Source: M269 sp964625615 (GTDB lineage: Bacteria; Pseudomonadota; Gammaproteobacteria; Enterobacterales; Alteromonadaceae). Taken from it: 15,834 nucleotides of DNA. A model generated the notes under the pieces. That model was not told where the DNA came from, made no database searches, and was given only the letters and a program-made list of their open reading frames with translations. This document shows positions 6,295 to 14,412 of the stretch, in pieces. The position numbers were made by a program, and so were the translations under genes. Location of the stretch: NCBI GenBank assembly GCA_964625615.1, contig CAZVDU010000094.1, positions 1 to 15,834 on the forward strand. The letters run 5' to 3'. The stretch's first letter is position 1, and each line of letters starts with the position of its first letter.

Positions 6295-6982
6295 TAGATC
6301 TAATGACCTCAATATATTCGAGTTCTTCTAGCGCTGTTATATCGCCTGCATTGAGCCTAATGGCCTCGTTTAGCTTCGACTCTGCTTCGTCCAATTGCCC
6401 TAACTCAATAAGGCAAAAACCTATGCCTCGCTTGGCTCTGCCTAGCTCTTCATCTTTTAAGTGGAGAGGTGAAAAGTTCTCTGCATTTTCTTCTGCTTGT
6501 TGATAGGTTTCTAAGGCTTTTTCAATCTGTCCTTGGGTTTGATAAAGATAAGCAAGCTCAATTAAGTAGGCAGCATTCACCGGTGAGTATTCGGTCGCTA
6601 AGGTGACATATTTCTGCGCATTGATCAGATTATTCAGCTCGACATAAGTGTATCCGAGCAAGTAGCTGATTTCCGCACAAGGCCCATCCTCTATAGATAT
6701 CGGTGTTTGTTCAAACGACGCTTGTAACAGGTAATAGAATTTTTCATTCGCTGTGCGGTGAATGAGCGTTTTCCCTTCATTACTGCTGTATTTTTCCGAG
6801 CATAACTGATGAGCGCTAAGTAAGGTTTGCAAAGCTTGTTCGGTCTTTGACGCTTGGAGTTGTTGATATCCCAACGTAAGCAATGCGAAAGGTGTTTTAG
6901 GTACTGTTGCTTTCGCGGGTATTTCTGTCACTGTTGCGCATGCCGTAAGCCATAAGGCGCATATGATGCTTGTAAACTTCAT
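6284..6982 (-). CDS. TPR-repeat lipoprotein, third gene of the tam group
   Basis: 232 residues from the ATG at 6982. An in-frame start further upstream (7063) would lie inside tamB and put 27 residues before the signal peptide, so it is rejected. The N-terminus MKFTSIICALWLTAC has a lipobox LTAC with Cys15, followed by Ala, which suggests an outer-membrane lipoprotein facing the periplasm. From about residue 33 on it is helical with TPR-like repeats: about 33-62, 103-136 (LLGYTYVELNNLINAQKYV), 137-170 (AAYLIELAYLYQTQGQIEKA) and 183-216 (GIGFCLIELGQLDEAESKL). TPR proteins usually serve as scaffolds; the partner is unknown, but the gene starts 13 bases after tamB stops, so a link with the TAM complex or cell-envelope assembly is a reasonable inference. 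The AAAGG ribosome site lies in a tiny GCC-GAAA-GGC hairpin and is very close to the ATG. Confidence 0.85.
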   Translation of the reverse strand: MKFTSIICALWLTACATVTEIPAKATVPKTPFALLTLGYQQLQASKTEQALQTLLSAHQLCSEKYSSNEGKTLIHRTANEKFYYLLQASFEQTPISIEDGPCAEISYLLGYTYVELNNLINAQKYVTLATEYSPVNAAYLIELAYLYQTQGQIEKALETYQQAEENAENFSPLHLKDEELGRAKRGIGFCLIELGQLDEAESKLNEAIRLNAGDITALEELEYIEVIRSKSR

Positions 6983-6995
6983 TGCCTTTCGGCCA

Positions 6996-9900
6996 TTATT
7001 CAACTTTTGGCTCATCCGTTTTTTTGCCTTGAAGGTTAAATTGATAATAGATATCCAACGCATTGTTTAAACCACTTACAGCCTCTAGATACAGTTTTGG
7101 CAGTAATTGATAGCGTAATGCAACTTCGGATGCTGAATCAAACACACCCACACCATAACGCAACTGAACGCCTTTGGCGATATTGCCGGACACTGCGACT
7201 TTGGTATCGTTTCCTTGACCTGTAGTGGCAACAGAAAAGTCTTCTATACCAAGCTTCGACCCCAACTTGGTGATTCTGTTCTCACCCTTACTGAGACCAA
7301 AGCCGATAAGAAGGTTAGCTAATGCGGCATCCCCATTTCCACCCCCACTTGTGCTTGAAATACTTTGTCCACGTAATAGATATGACAGGGCTTCTGGCTG
7401 TTCTAATTCAGGGTCAGAGAAAACGGCTATTTTGGGTTGTTGGCTCGGACCTGCGATCTGTAATCCTGCGATAACTTCGTCTGCTGTTTTCTCGGGGTTG
7501 CGTATGGCTTCAATATCTAAAAACGGACTATCGACTGGGCCGTTAAACTGTATTTCGCCTTTGCGTATGGCTAAGTCTTGTCCATAGGCTCGGTACCGGC
7601 CATTGAGCAGATTGAGTTGACCATCGCCAAGAATAGTAGCGCCATTTTGTGTGATAAGGATTTGCCCTTGTAGGTCTGAAGTAAGGCCAAAAGCGTCTAT
7701 TTTCACATCATTGGCGTTATCTTGATCGACGTTGATTTCTAGATCTAAATCCACTTCTTTTATTGGCGACGTTTCTTCTTGTTTTTGATTCACTAGCACA
7801 GTGTCATCCGAAGGGGATAATGCACTAGGCGGTAACTCCCTTACCTTGACGCGTGCATAAGGAACAGTTAACTCTCCGTTGACACTGAGCTTTTCTTGAG
7901 AGAAAGTGACCCTTAAGTCAGGCGATATTTTCGCTCGGACAATATTTTGATGATCAATCTCCATGTTCTCACCATGAATAGTGACGCTTCCCTCGGGTTT
8001 ATTTTGCCAGTCGACTTGACCATCGACTTGCCCTAAACCATCACCGAATAAGTAGGTGCCTGACAGTATTGCCGACTCTCCTTCAAACTTAATGTCTTGG
8101 TTTATCTGGCTAATTCTAGAGGGCAGCTGCAAGCTAGAAATAGTGCCGTCTTCAAGTCTAAATGTTCCATTGATTAGAGGTTTTGTGAGTTGTCCCGATA
8201 GCGTTAAGTCTGCGTTTGCGATGCCGCTTAGTTCAGTTAGTTGCGGTGTAAGTTGTGCGAAGTACGAAAGGTCAAGCGCATCAATATTCACCGTGCCTTC
8301 TAAATGCCTACTCGACTGAACATCATCGATATCTATCTCGGCGTCTAGTTGCCCTAGTTGCTTGCTCACCAGAGATATTGTACTTACCGCCTGTTCGCTG
8401 CCTATGACTGTTTGGGACGTCAGTTGTTCGACATTAAAAGGTGAACCTTCCTCACCGACAGTCCAATCTGCTGCGGTTAACGAGGCATTGATATCTATTT
8501 CAGGGATGTTGTCTCTATAAGTTCCAACGGCATGAATGTTGAGTAGCGCATCACTTTGCACAACGGCTAATTCAGGGGTTAATTGATAAAGTATACTGAA
8601 CAGTGGTAACTGCTGAATAGCCATTTCAACATCAGCTTGCCCATTGGCAAAACGTGCATCTTTGATACAGAGTTGAGCGTCATTATCTGTCCAGCAGTGC
8701 GCGCCTATAGCATATTGTGCATCTCGCCAGTTCACAAGAATATCTGGTTGTGCTTGGTTTAAAGTAAAGGATGCGATGTCAGACGATACACCACCTTCTA
8801 ACCATTTACCCAGCCATTGTGAAAAATCATCACTGAGTGAACCACTTAGTTGAGTATTAAATGCAACTTTCTCATGTGTTAGTGATATATCAGAGGTATG
8901 CGTCTTAGTTGTACCTGTTAAACCGACGTTAATCTGTTCAATGTTTTGACCAGCCACTGATATCTCTTCAACTGACAATTTAATGTCAATAGGCTTTTCT
9001 GCCGCTTGGTCATTCGACCAGACTGTATTACCCGTCGTTGTGACATGTTTGATGGTCAGGTTATCTAAAACAAGCGATTGAGCATCCAGTGTAAATTGCA
9101 CCTCTGGTGCCGATACTGAGCCTGATACTTGTGAGTCTGCTTGTACTTGCCCATCTAGTGTAGGCAGAAGTTGTGCTAAGTCTTTTGCATTGATTGAGAG
9201 TCTAGCATCAAGTGCCTGTTCTTTACTTAGTGCAGCGCTGATATCGACGCTATTGTCACCAATGGAGATATTAAACCGTGGTAAATTCACGCCTGATTGA
9301 GAATCAACAACCCCTTCGCCGAGTGCTTTTAACGAATACCCTCGCCATAGCCCAGTCATATCTAAATGGTCGAGATTAAGGCGATAGTCTTTACCATCAA
9401 AGGTAGCATCATATTCCGACTGTCCTGATAGTTCGGCGTCGAGCAGAGGAATGAAAGTGTGTGGCTGGATATCGGCAAACGCTAGCGAGCCGTTCCATTG
9501 TATCGTGTCAGCGAGTGCAAGCTGCCCCGAGGTACGTAAATGTCCCTTCAATGTATTGACGAGAAGCTCTTCAAGTGAAATCGCTTGCTGATTACCTGAC
9601 AATGCGAGCGATAACTCCGCTTTAGGTATAGCATCACCGGCAACCTGAGTAGCTAACTTAACTTGGTACTGTTGCATTGTGCCTTCTATTGAAAAGTCAC
9701 CTTGCTCTGACTGGTATAATTTAGGCGAGCCTGATTCTATAGGCCAATGGATATCTTTCCAATGCAACTGTGCATTGAGTGGTAACTGAGGGTCCGTAAT
9801 ATCTGTGGTCGCCGTTAAACTTAGTGAGGCTAGACCATTCGTTTCTACCGTTAGGTGCAAGTCAGAAGGGGAACCGCTAGATGCTATCTTGGCTGTTAAG

Positions 9901-10781
9901 TTTTGTTGTTCCAACTCTGAAGAAATATCAATATCCAGTTGATGAGTGAAATCAGTCTTTAAAATGGTGGTAAGCGCTAACTGACCTAAGTCATGACCGA
10001 TATCTAATTGTTGAATATTTAGTTGCTGTTGGTTAATTGTTGCTCTCGTATTAACGCTTTCTATCGCTAATAAGTCACTGTCGCCTTGATTTACTGTGAT
10101 TTTCCCCATTCGGATATTGTTAAAACTGCCGATGATGGGAAAAAATAACGGTTTAATATCTGGTGCTATGTATTGCCATTTGGCTATATCGCTAACGTTA
10201 AACGGTTGGTTTTGAGGTGTGGCAGCTTGTGTTTCTTTCTCAGGTAATTGTATATCTAGGCTAGCCCATGAAAAATGCGCAACATCAAGTTGGTTGTGCA
10301 TCGATAAGGATGTTTTTAATTGTGCCAGAGTTAAGGTGATCGTTTCCTCAACGGTTACTTTGATATGAGCAAGGTCGACATTGTTGATAGAAACAGCTAT
10401 TGGTAGCGTGATTAAACTAGGCTCGGTGTCAGGTTGAGGGTCTTCCGCTGGAGTCGGCTTGATGTTGACTGAAATCGAGGAGCTTGCGAGTTCCTCAATG
10501 CATAGACGTTTTTTCGACAAGCATTGCCAATCCAGGTTGACTGATAGATCGGCGACGTGAGCATGGATGCTGTCCGTTTTCCAGCTTAACTGTTTGAGTG
10601 CCAATGTGCTTGCAAAGCTACCAGACTCATGTTCAACATTAAGCGCGGATAGGCTCTTGTTAGCAATGACGATAAGCCCTTTTGTACCAATAGGTGTTGT
10701 TATTGATAATAAGAGAATTAAAAAGAGACTTGCGAATAGTACCAGCATAAAGCGCGCAATTTTACGCGTTAAAACCTTCAC
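6996..10781 (-). CDS. tamB: Translocation and assembly module subunit TamB
   Basis: 1261 residues, almost exactly the length of E. coli TamB (1259). One N-terminal membrane anchor (residues about 9-29) is followed by a very long, beta-rich periplasmic region and the C-terminal TamB/DUF490 domain (about 930-1261). The signature region includes LNLLNGRYRAYGQDLAIRKG (about 1056-1075), NGPVDSPFLDIEA, and SYLLRGQ (about 1133-1139). TamB is an AsmA-like protein that spans the periplasm as a lipid-conducting groove and works with outer-membrane TamA in envelope assembly and phospholipid transport. The start is GTG and overlaps the tamA stop by four bases (GTGA), so translational coupling is expected. 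No frameshift or deletion is seen. Confidence 0.96.
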   Translation of the reverse strand: MKVLTRKIARFMLVLFASLFLILLLSITTPIGTKGLIVIANKSLSALNVEHESGSFASTLALKQLSWKTDSIHAHVADLSVNLDWQCLSKKRLCIEELASSSISVNIKPTPAEDPQPDTEPSLITLPIAVSINNVDLAHIKVTVEETITLTLAQLKTSLSMHNQLDVAHFSWASLDIQLPEKETQAATPQNQPFNVSDIAKWQYIAPDIKPLFFPIIGSFNNIRMGKITVNQGDSDLLAIESVNTRATINQQQLNIQQLDIGHDLGQLALTTILKTDFTHQLDIDISSELEQQNLTAKIASSGSPSDLHLTVETNGLASLSLTATTDITDPQLPLNAQLHWKDIHWPIESGSPKLYQSEQGDFSIEGTMQQYQVKLATQVAGDAIPKAELSLALSGNQQAISLEELLVNTLKGHLRTSGQLALADTIQWNGSLAFADIQPHTFIPLLDAELSGQSEYDATFDGKDYRLNLDHLDMTGLWRGYSLKALGEGVVDSQSGVNLPRFNISIGDNSVDISAALSKEQALDARLSINAKDLAQLLPTLDGQVQADSQVSGSVSAPEVQFTLDAQSLVLDNLTIKHVTTTGNTVWSNDQAAEKPIDIKLSVEEISVAGQNIEQINVGLTGTTKTHTSDISLTHEKVAFNTQLSGSLSDDFSQWLGKWLEGGVSSDIASFTLNQAQPDILVNWRDAQYAIGAHCWTDNDAQLCIKDARFANGQADVEMAIQQLPLFSILYQLTPELAVVQSDALLNIHAVGTYRDNIPEIDINASLTAADWTVGEEGSPFNVEQLTSQTVIGSEQAVSTISLVSKQLGQLDAEIDIDDVQSSRHLEGTVNIDALDLSYFAQLTPQLTELSGIANADLTLSGQLTKPLINGTFRLEDGTISSLQLPSRISQINQDIKFEGESAILSGTYLFGDGLGQVDGQVDWQNKPEGSVTIHGENMEIDHQNIVRAKISPDLRVTFSQEKLSVNGELTVPYARVKVRELPPSALSPSDDTVLVNQKQEETSPIKEVDLDLEINVDQDNANDVKIDAFGLTSDLQGQILITQNGATILGDGQLNLLNGRYRAYGQDLAIRKGEIQFNGPVDSPFLDIEAIRNPEKTADEVIAGLQIAGPSQQPKIAVFSDPELEQPEALSYLLRGQSISSTSGGGNGDAALANLLIGFGLSKGENRITKLGSKLGIEDFSVATTGQGNDTKVAVSGNIAKGVQLRYGVGVFDSASEVALRYQLLPKLYLEAVSGLNNALDIYYQFNLQGKKTDEPKVE

Positions 10782-12508
10782 AATGATGGCCCCATAGAAA
10801 AGTGGAGTCGGAACGTACTTTCTGTCTCACTGTTACCGCGAGCTAAATACAACCGAATTGGTCCTACGGGAGATAACCAACTTCCACCCAGGCCGTAGGA
10901 GTAGGCTGTATCTTCAAAAGGATCTTCGCTGGCATTACCGGCATCGACAAAAGTCGCCAGTCGCCAATTGGGGACTATGGGATAGGAGTATTCGACACTG
11001 GCGACCGTTAAAAATCGTCCACCGGTGAGTTCACCGTCAACTTCAGGTGATAAGTTTTCAAAGCCGAACCCCCTGATACTTTGGTCACCTCCGGCAAAGT
11101 AACGCAGGCTAGGAGGGACTTGACTAAAATTATCGGTAGCAATAGCGCCAAGTTCGGCACGCAATGTAAATCGATGATTCTTGATACTACGGATCCACTT
11201 TGACTCGGCACTGACTCTAAATATATCAATATCAGAAATCACACTTCTGCTCGTTCCTTCGACAGTAACGCGTTGACGGTCTCCCCAATTAATGTCTAGT
11301 CCGCCTCGACTTCTGCGACGGCTGAATGTAAAGCCGGGCGTTAATAAGGTTGTTGACTCTCTATCAGCGATACCTTGAGTAAAGCTTTCTTGATCGAAGC
11401 GTAAAAAGCCGATTTTACTCCAAGACCCTTGTCCTTCTCCCCAATGTCGTTGAGCGCTTGCTGTAAAGGTTTCGCTTTCAGTGTCATTATTGTCTTCTGT
11501 TCTAAAGCCGACTTGGAAGCTAAGGTAATTGTCGAGCGGGTTTTCCAGTGGGATGCGATAGCTGGCACGAATATTTTGCTCCAAAGCCGATGCAAATATT
11601 TCTGTCGAAAAGCTATGACCTTTTAAGTTGACCCAAGGCCTTTCCCATTTGAATTGGACTCTGGGTCCTGTATCGGTTGATATACCGCCACCGAGGTTAA
11701 AAATGTCTCTGGGTTTATTGGTTGCAATCACTTCTACGGGTATTTGATGATCAGTTGCTTTGTCTAAGGTAGGGCGAGCTACTACTTGCTGAAAGTATCC
11801 TAAAAGCTTTAAGTTTTGATTGAAGGTAGCTAGTTTTTCGGCATGATAATAATCCCCCTGACTGAAGGTTAACACCTGATTAATCAAGGTTTTTGCACGA
11901 TTATTAGGTGGTAAACTTAGCTCACCGAATTGATAACGTTTTCCGGCATTGAATACTAGGTTTATTGCGGCTGAGTTTGCTTGGGTGTCAACCAGAATTT
12001 GTTGCGTGTCGAACTTCGCATCGAAATAACCACGTAATTGAGAAAGGGACAACAGTGCTGTTTTGGCCGATGAATAGAGATTGTGTTGCAGTGGTTCATC
12101 AATAGCTAGCGGGAATGTATCAATAGCTTGCCGAAGCTCGTTATCTGATGGACCATCGACAATCAATGAAATATCTCTGCTAGCTATCTTGGTTTGTGAA
12201 CCCTGTTGAATAAAGACCTGTAGTTCATTGCAGGGTTCGCCAGACAAGAGCATTTGCTCTACAGTGGCCTGATAATAACCTAGAGCTTGCGATGCCTTTT
12301 GGATTGACTGCGTCAACAACTCGTTGAAGCTGGATGATATCTCACAGCTTGTAGGGGGTTCTATAATCGCTAAGTGAGCCGTAATGTTGTCACTCAGTGA
12401 TTTGTCTTCTACACCTTCAATATCTACTTCAACAGCATGTGAGGTAGAAGAATAGTGCCATACTATAGTTAACAAGCATAAAGCTAGGAAGCGTGAGGAA
12501 AGTAACAT
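10778..12508 (-). CDS. tamA: Outer-membrane assembly factor TamA (Omp85 family)
   Basis: 576 residues, close to E. coli TamA (577). There is a signal peptide (1-25, cleavage after SHA), three POTRA domains (about 26-105, 108-190 and 191-265) and a 16-stranded barrel (about 268-576). Diagnostic pieces are LRGYFDAKFD (158-167) in POTRA2, FAGGDQSIRGFGFENLSP (471-488) with the Omp85 loop-6 IRGF (478-481), FVDAGNA (520-526) and a final strand ending RLHFSMGPSL. Cys55 and Cys93 in POTRA1 could form a disulfide. TamA pairs with TamB to help insert certain outer-membrane proteins and to support lipid transport. The ATG shares one base with the stop of the upstream binding-protein-like gene (TAATG), and tamB overlaps its end by four bases, so it sits in the middle of a coupled operon. 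Confidence 0.96.
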   Translation of the reverse strand: MLLSSRFLALCLLTIVWHYSSTSHAVEVDIEGVEDKSLSDNITAHLAIIEPPTSCEISSSFNELLTQSIQKASQALGYYQATVEQMLLSGEPCNELQVFIQQGSQTKIASRDISLIVDGPSDNELRQAIDTFPLAIDEPLQHNLYSSAKTALLSLSQLRGYFDAKFDTQQILVDTQANSAAINLVFNAGKRYQFGELSLPPNNRAKTLINQVLTFSQGDYYHAEKLATFNQNLKLLGYFQQVVARPTLDKATDHQIPVEVIATNKPRDIFNLGGGISTDTGPRVQFKWERPWVNLKGHSFSTEIFASALEQNIRASYRIPLENPLDNYLSFQVGFRTEDNNDTESETFTASAQRHWGEGQGSWSKIGFLRFDQESFTQGIADRESTTLLTPGFTFSRRRSRGGLDINWGDRQRVTVEGTSRSVISDIDIFRVSAESKWIRSIKNHRFTLRAELGAIATDNFSQVPPSLRYFAGGDQSIRGFGFENLSPEVDGELTGGRFLTVASVEYSYPIVPNWRLATFVDAGNASEDPFEDTAYSYGLGGSWLSPVGPIRLYLARGNSETESTFRLHFSMGPSL

Positions 12509-13371
12509 TAGTATTGGCTGCTAAAACTGGCTATACCGTATTGATTAATAGCGTTTTTTGCTTTTTCTGATAGGTTTTCGTTCTTCAGAAAAAATAACTT
12601 TCGGCCGTATAAATTGTACTTCAATAGTAACTGCTTGTAGTGTTTTTCAAAAAGTGCGTAAAACTGCCCATTTTCGATAGCTATCCTCAAGCCTTTTTCA
12701 ATGCGTTCTGCCAATCTTGTTTCCATTTTGCTGATGTAGATAAAATCTGCGAGAGGATAGATAAAAGCGATGTTTTGTTCTACCTCTAAATCCAAATGAT
12801 TCTGACTTTTTACACTTTCAGAGGCTTCTTTAACACTGCGTGACAAGCAAGCAAAGCGTCCAACATCTAACATAGAATATAGATTGCTCTCGATAGGGGA
12901 GGTTGTTACCGGTAAACGATTAAAGGTAAGAATATCCTTGTCTGGCCAATGTGCCCCAACACCTATAGACAGTTTACGCCGCCGAAAGTCTCTCAATGTA
13001 TTGATATCAAAGAACAGGTTTTGACTGATTTTTTTAATCAAACAGAGCCTAAAACCTGCCAACCCTCTCTCTAAAGGAATATATATAGTGGTGGCTTGCT
13101 GTTCTCTTTGCAAGTCAACGCTAGCAACCATCATATTGATTTGTCCAGGTTGATCGAGGCTGGCAAAGGCTCTGCCTTCTTCGAAAGGCGCTGAGGGCAC
13201 GATCTCGTATTCGCCGTATTCATCAACTGTTAAATTGGCAGCTAATCGAATAAAGGCAATTTCCGCTTCATTATTGTAGTTTTCGTCCCATAAAATGAAG
13301 GTGTCTTTGGCATTTGTGGAAAGGCTCATCGACAATAAAACAGTGCATAGCAACTTGCATCGAAAGGTCAA
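12508..13371 (-). CDS. Periplasmic binding protein-like protein, paralogue A (next to tamA)
   Basis: 287 residues with a signal peptide (about 1-21, LSTNA then KD). The fold looks like a type-2 periplasmic binding protein, distantly like SBP family 3, but without its YPPF and FS.PY-type ligand motifs. Shared with the neighbouring paralogue are LWDENY (28-33), IPLERGLAGFR (98-108), HWPDKDI (141-147), CLSRS (175-179), AFIYPLAD (202-209) and a terminal YGIASFS (278-284). Cys110 and Cys175 probably form a disulfide. The start is TTG: an in-frame TAG lies two codons upstream, and later ATGs would destroy the signal peptide. It overlaps the upstream paralogue by four bases (TTGA) and tamA by one base. 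No ABC permease or ATPase is nearby. Ligand and role are unknown; a periplasmic sensor or TAM-linked accessory is possible. Confidence 0.8.
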   Translation of the reverse strand: MTFRCKLLCTVLLSMSLSTNAKDTFILWDENYNNEAEIAFIRLAANLTVDEYGEYEIVPSAPFEEGRAFASLDQPGQINMMVASVDLQREQQATTIYIPLERGLAGFRLCLIKKISQNLFFDINTLRDFRRRKLSIGVGAHWPDKDILTFNRLPVTTSPIESNLYSMLDVGRFACLSRSVKEASESVKSQNHLDLEVEQNIAFIYPLADFIYISKMETRLAERIEKGLRIAIENGQFYALFEKHYKQLLLKYNLYGRKLFFLKNENLSEKAKNAINQYGIASFSSQY

Positions 13372-14240
13372 TGTCTAGGATCCGCGCTAAAGCTGGCAAT
13401 GCCATAACGATTAATAGCTTCACGTGCTTGGGGGGAAATACGCTTGTTTTCTAGTACAAGGATTTTTCGGAAGTAAAACTCGTATTTCTGAAGGGAGTTA
13501 CTGTAATAATGATCGAACAACTCAAAATAGCTTCTATCTTGAATAGCCAGCTTAAGGCCATGCTCTAATGCTTCATGTAACTGTTTTGCGCCTTTTCTCA
13601 TATAGAGAATATCTGCAAAAGGGTAAATAAAGGCAAGGCGTTTTTCAGCGCTGAATTCTTTGTGTGCCCGCAGTTCATCATCAATTTCCATCATGCTGCG
13701 GCTAAAACACTGCATCTCATTGTCCGTCAGCATTTGAATAAGCTCCGGTCTATTGTTGGCGTGCTTAATAATAAATCCGTTGTCGAGCATGATATCTCTG
13801 TCAGGCCATGCTGACCCTAGACCTACATAGAGTTGGTTTTCTTGAAATTGTCTGGTTTGTTGAATTTTGGTGAACAAGGGCTGGTTTTTAGGCTTTATCA
13901 TACAAGCTCTAAACCCGAGTAGGCCTCTTTCAAGTGGAATAAATATTGGCAGTAAATCAGTTTCTTTCTCAGAGTCTGTACCGGACACAAAGGCGTCAAT
14001 GAGTTGATCCGATCGCAATGCGTTTGTGGCACTTGTTAGCGTGTCGAGTTCTACTCGTTTGATTGTTATTTTGCCATATTGAGGCTCAGCTTTTTCGATA
14101 GCTAATTTTACAAAGGCCAGTGTTTGCGGGCGATCGTAGTTTTTGTCCCATAATCTCAGGGATAGCGGCTCTCTTTCCTCAGCTGAACTTTGGAAACAAA
14201 ATAAAAAGATTAAAAAAACTACTGTCGCATTTATTTTCAT
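13368..14240 (-). CDS. Periplasmic binding protein-like protein, paralogue B (first gene of the tam operon)
   Basis: 290 residues, paralogous over its whole length to the gene that follows it. Signal peptide is about 1-20 (cleavage after SSA). Matching blocks are LWDKNY (30-35), FIPLERGLLGFRACMIK (100-116), AWPDRDI (144-150), CFSRS (178-182), AFIYPFAD (203-210), ALEHGLKLAI (224-233) and the C-terminal AINRYGIASFS (275-285). Cys113 and Cys178 are at positions equivalent to the pair in paralogue A. The pattern suggests a tandem duplication of a type-2 periplasmic-binding-protein fold. It heads a five-gene minus-strand operon ending in tamA, tamB and a TPR lipoprotein. The ribosome site before ATG 14240 is weak (GGAC). 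The ligand is unknown, and nothing shows that it feeds an ABC transporter. Confidence 0.8.
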   Translation of the reverse strand: MKINATVVFLIFLFCFQSSAEEREPLSLRLWDKNYDRPQTLAFVKLAIEKAEPQYGKITIKRVELDTLTSATNALRSDQLIDAFVSGTDSEKETDLLPIFIPLERGLLGFRACMIKPKNQPLFTKIQQTRQFQENQLYVGLGSAWPDRDIMLDNGFIIKHANNRPELIQMLTDNEMQCFSRSMMEIDDELRAHKEFSAEKRLAFIYPFADILYMRKGAKQLHEALEHGLKLAIQDRSYFELFDHYYSNSLQKYEFYFRKILVLENKRISPQAREAINRYGIASFSADPRH

Positions 14241-14412
14241 GAGTCCATAAATTAATGCCGATGATGTAGCCTATTGGACTACTTTTTATACACTATAACC
14301 TAACCTTCTTTTTACAGGTTTGATGGCGCAAAGTCGATTGTTCATTATCAAGAATCGCATCATCGATAATATTGGTATACCCTATTTATATCACTCTTAT
14401 CCGCATCGAAAT
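14241..14412. promoter_or_regulatory. Divergent intergenic region between the tam operon and the third binding-protein gene
   Basis: This 172-base stretch separates two genes read outward, so it should hold both promoters. It includes an AT-rich core (about 14281-14300, TTTTTATACACTATAACC). On the plus strand TTGGAC (14274-14279) and TATAAC (14294-14299) look like -35 and -10 boxes but are only 14 bases apart, which is too short for a normal sigma-70 promoter. The right end (14323-14412) is open in frame with the next gene and could be coding if an upstream start is used. Confidence 0.4.

Noticed and set aside
6983..7063. Upstream start for the TPR lipoprotein inside tamB
   Set aside because: It would put 27 residues before a normal lipoprotein signal and overlap the tamB end; the ATG at 6982 has its own AAAGG.
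7225..7587. 120-codon plus-strand open frame opposite the conserved C-terminal part of tamB
   Set aside because: It overlaps the most conserved TamB domain in antisense and shows no protein features of its own.
14274..14299. TTGGAC and TATAAC as a sigma-70 promoter for the third binding-protein gene
   Set aside because: The spacer is 14 bases, too short for a standard promoter, so only the region as a whole is reported.
14323..14412. Upstream start giving a 30-residue N-terminal extension of the third binding protein
   Set aside because: The extension would precede an ordinary signal peptide that starts at 14413; the AGG near 14323 is not strong enough to outweigh this.
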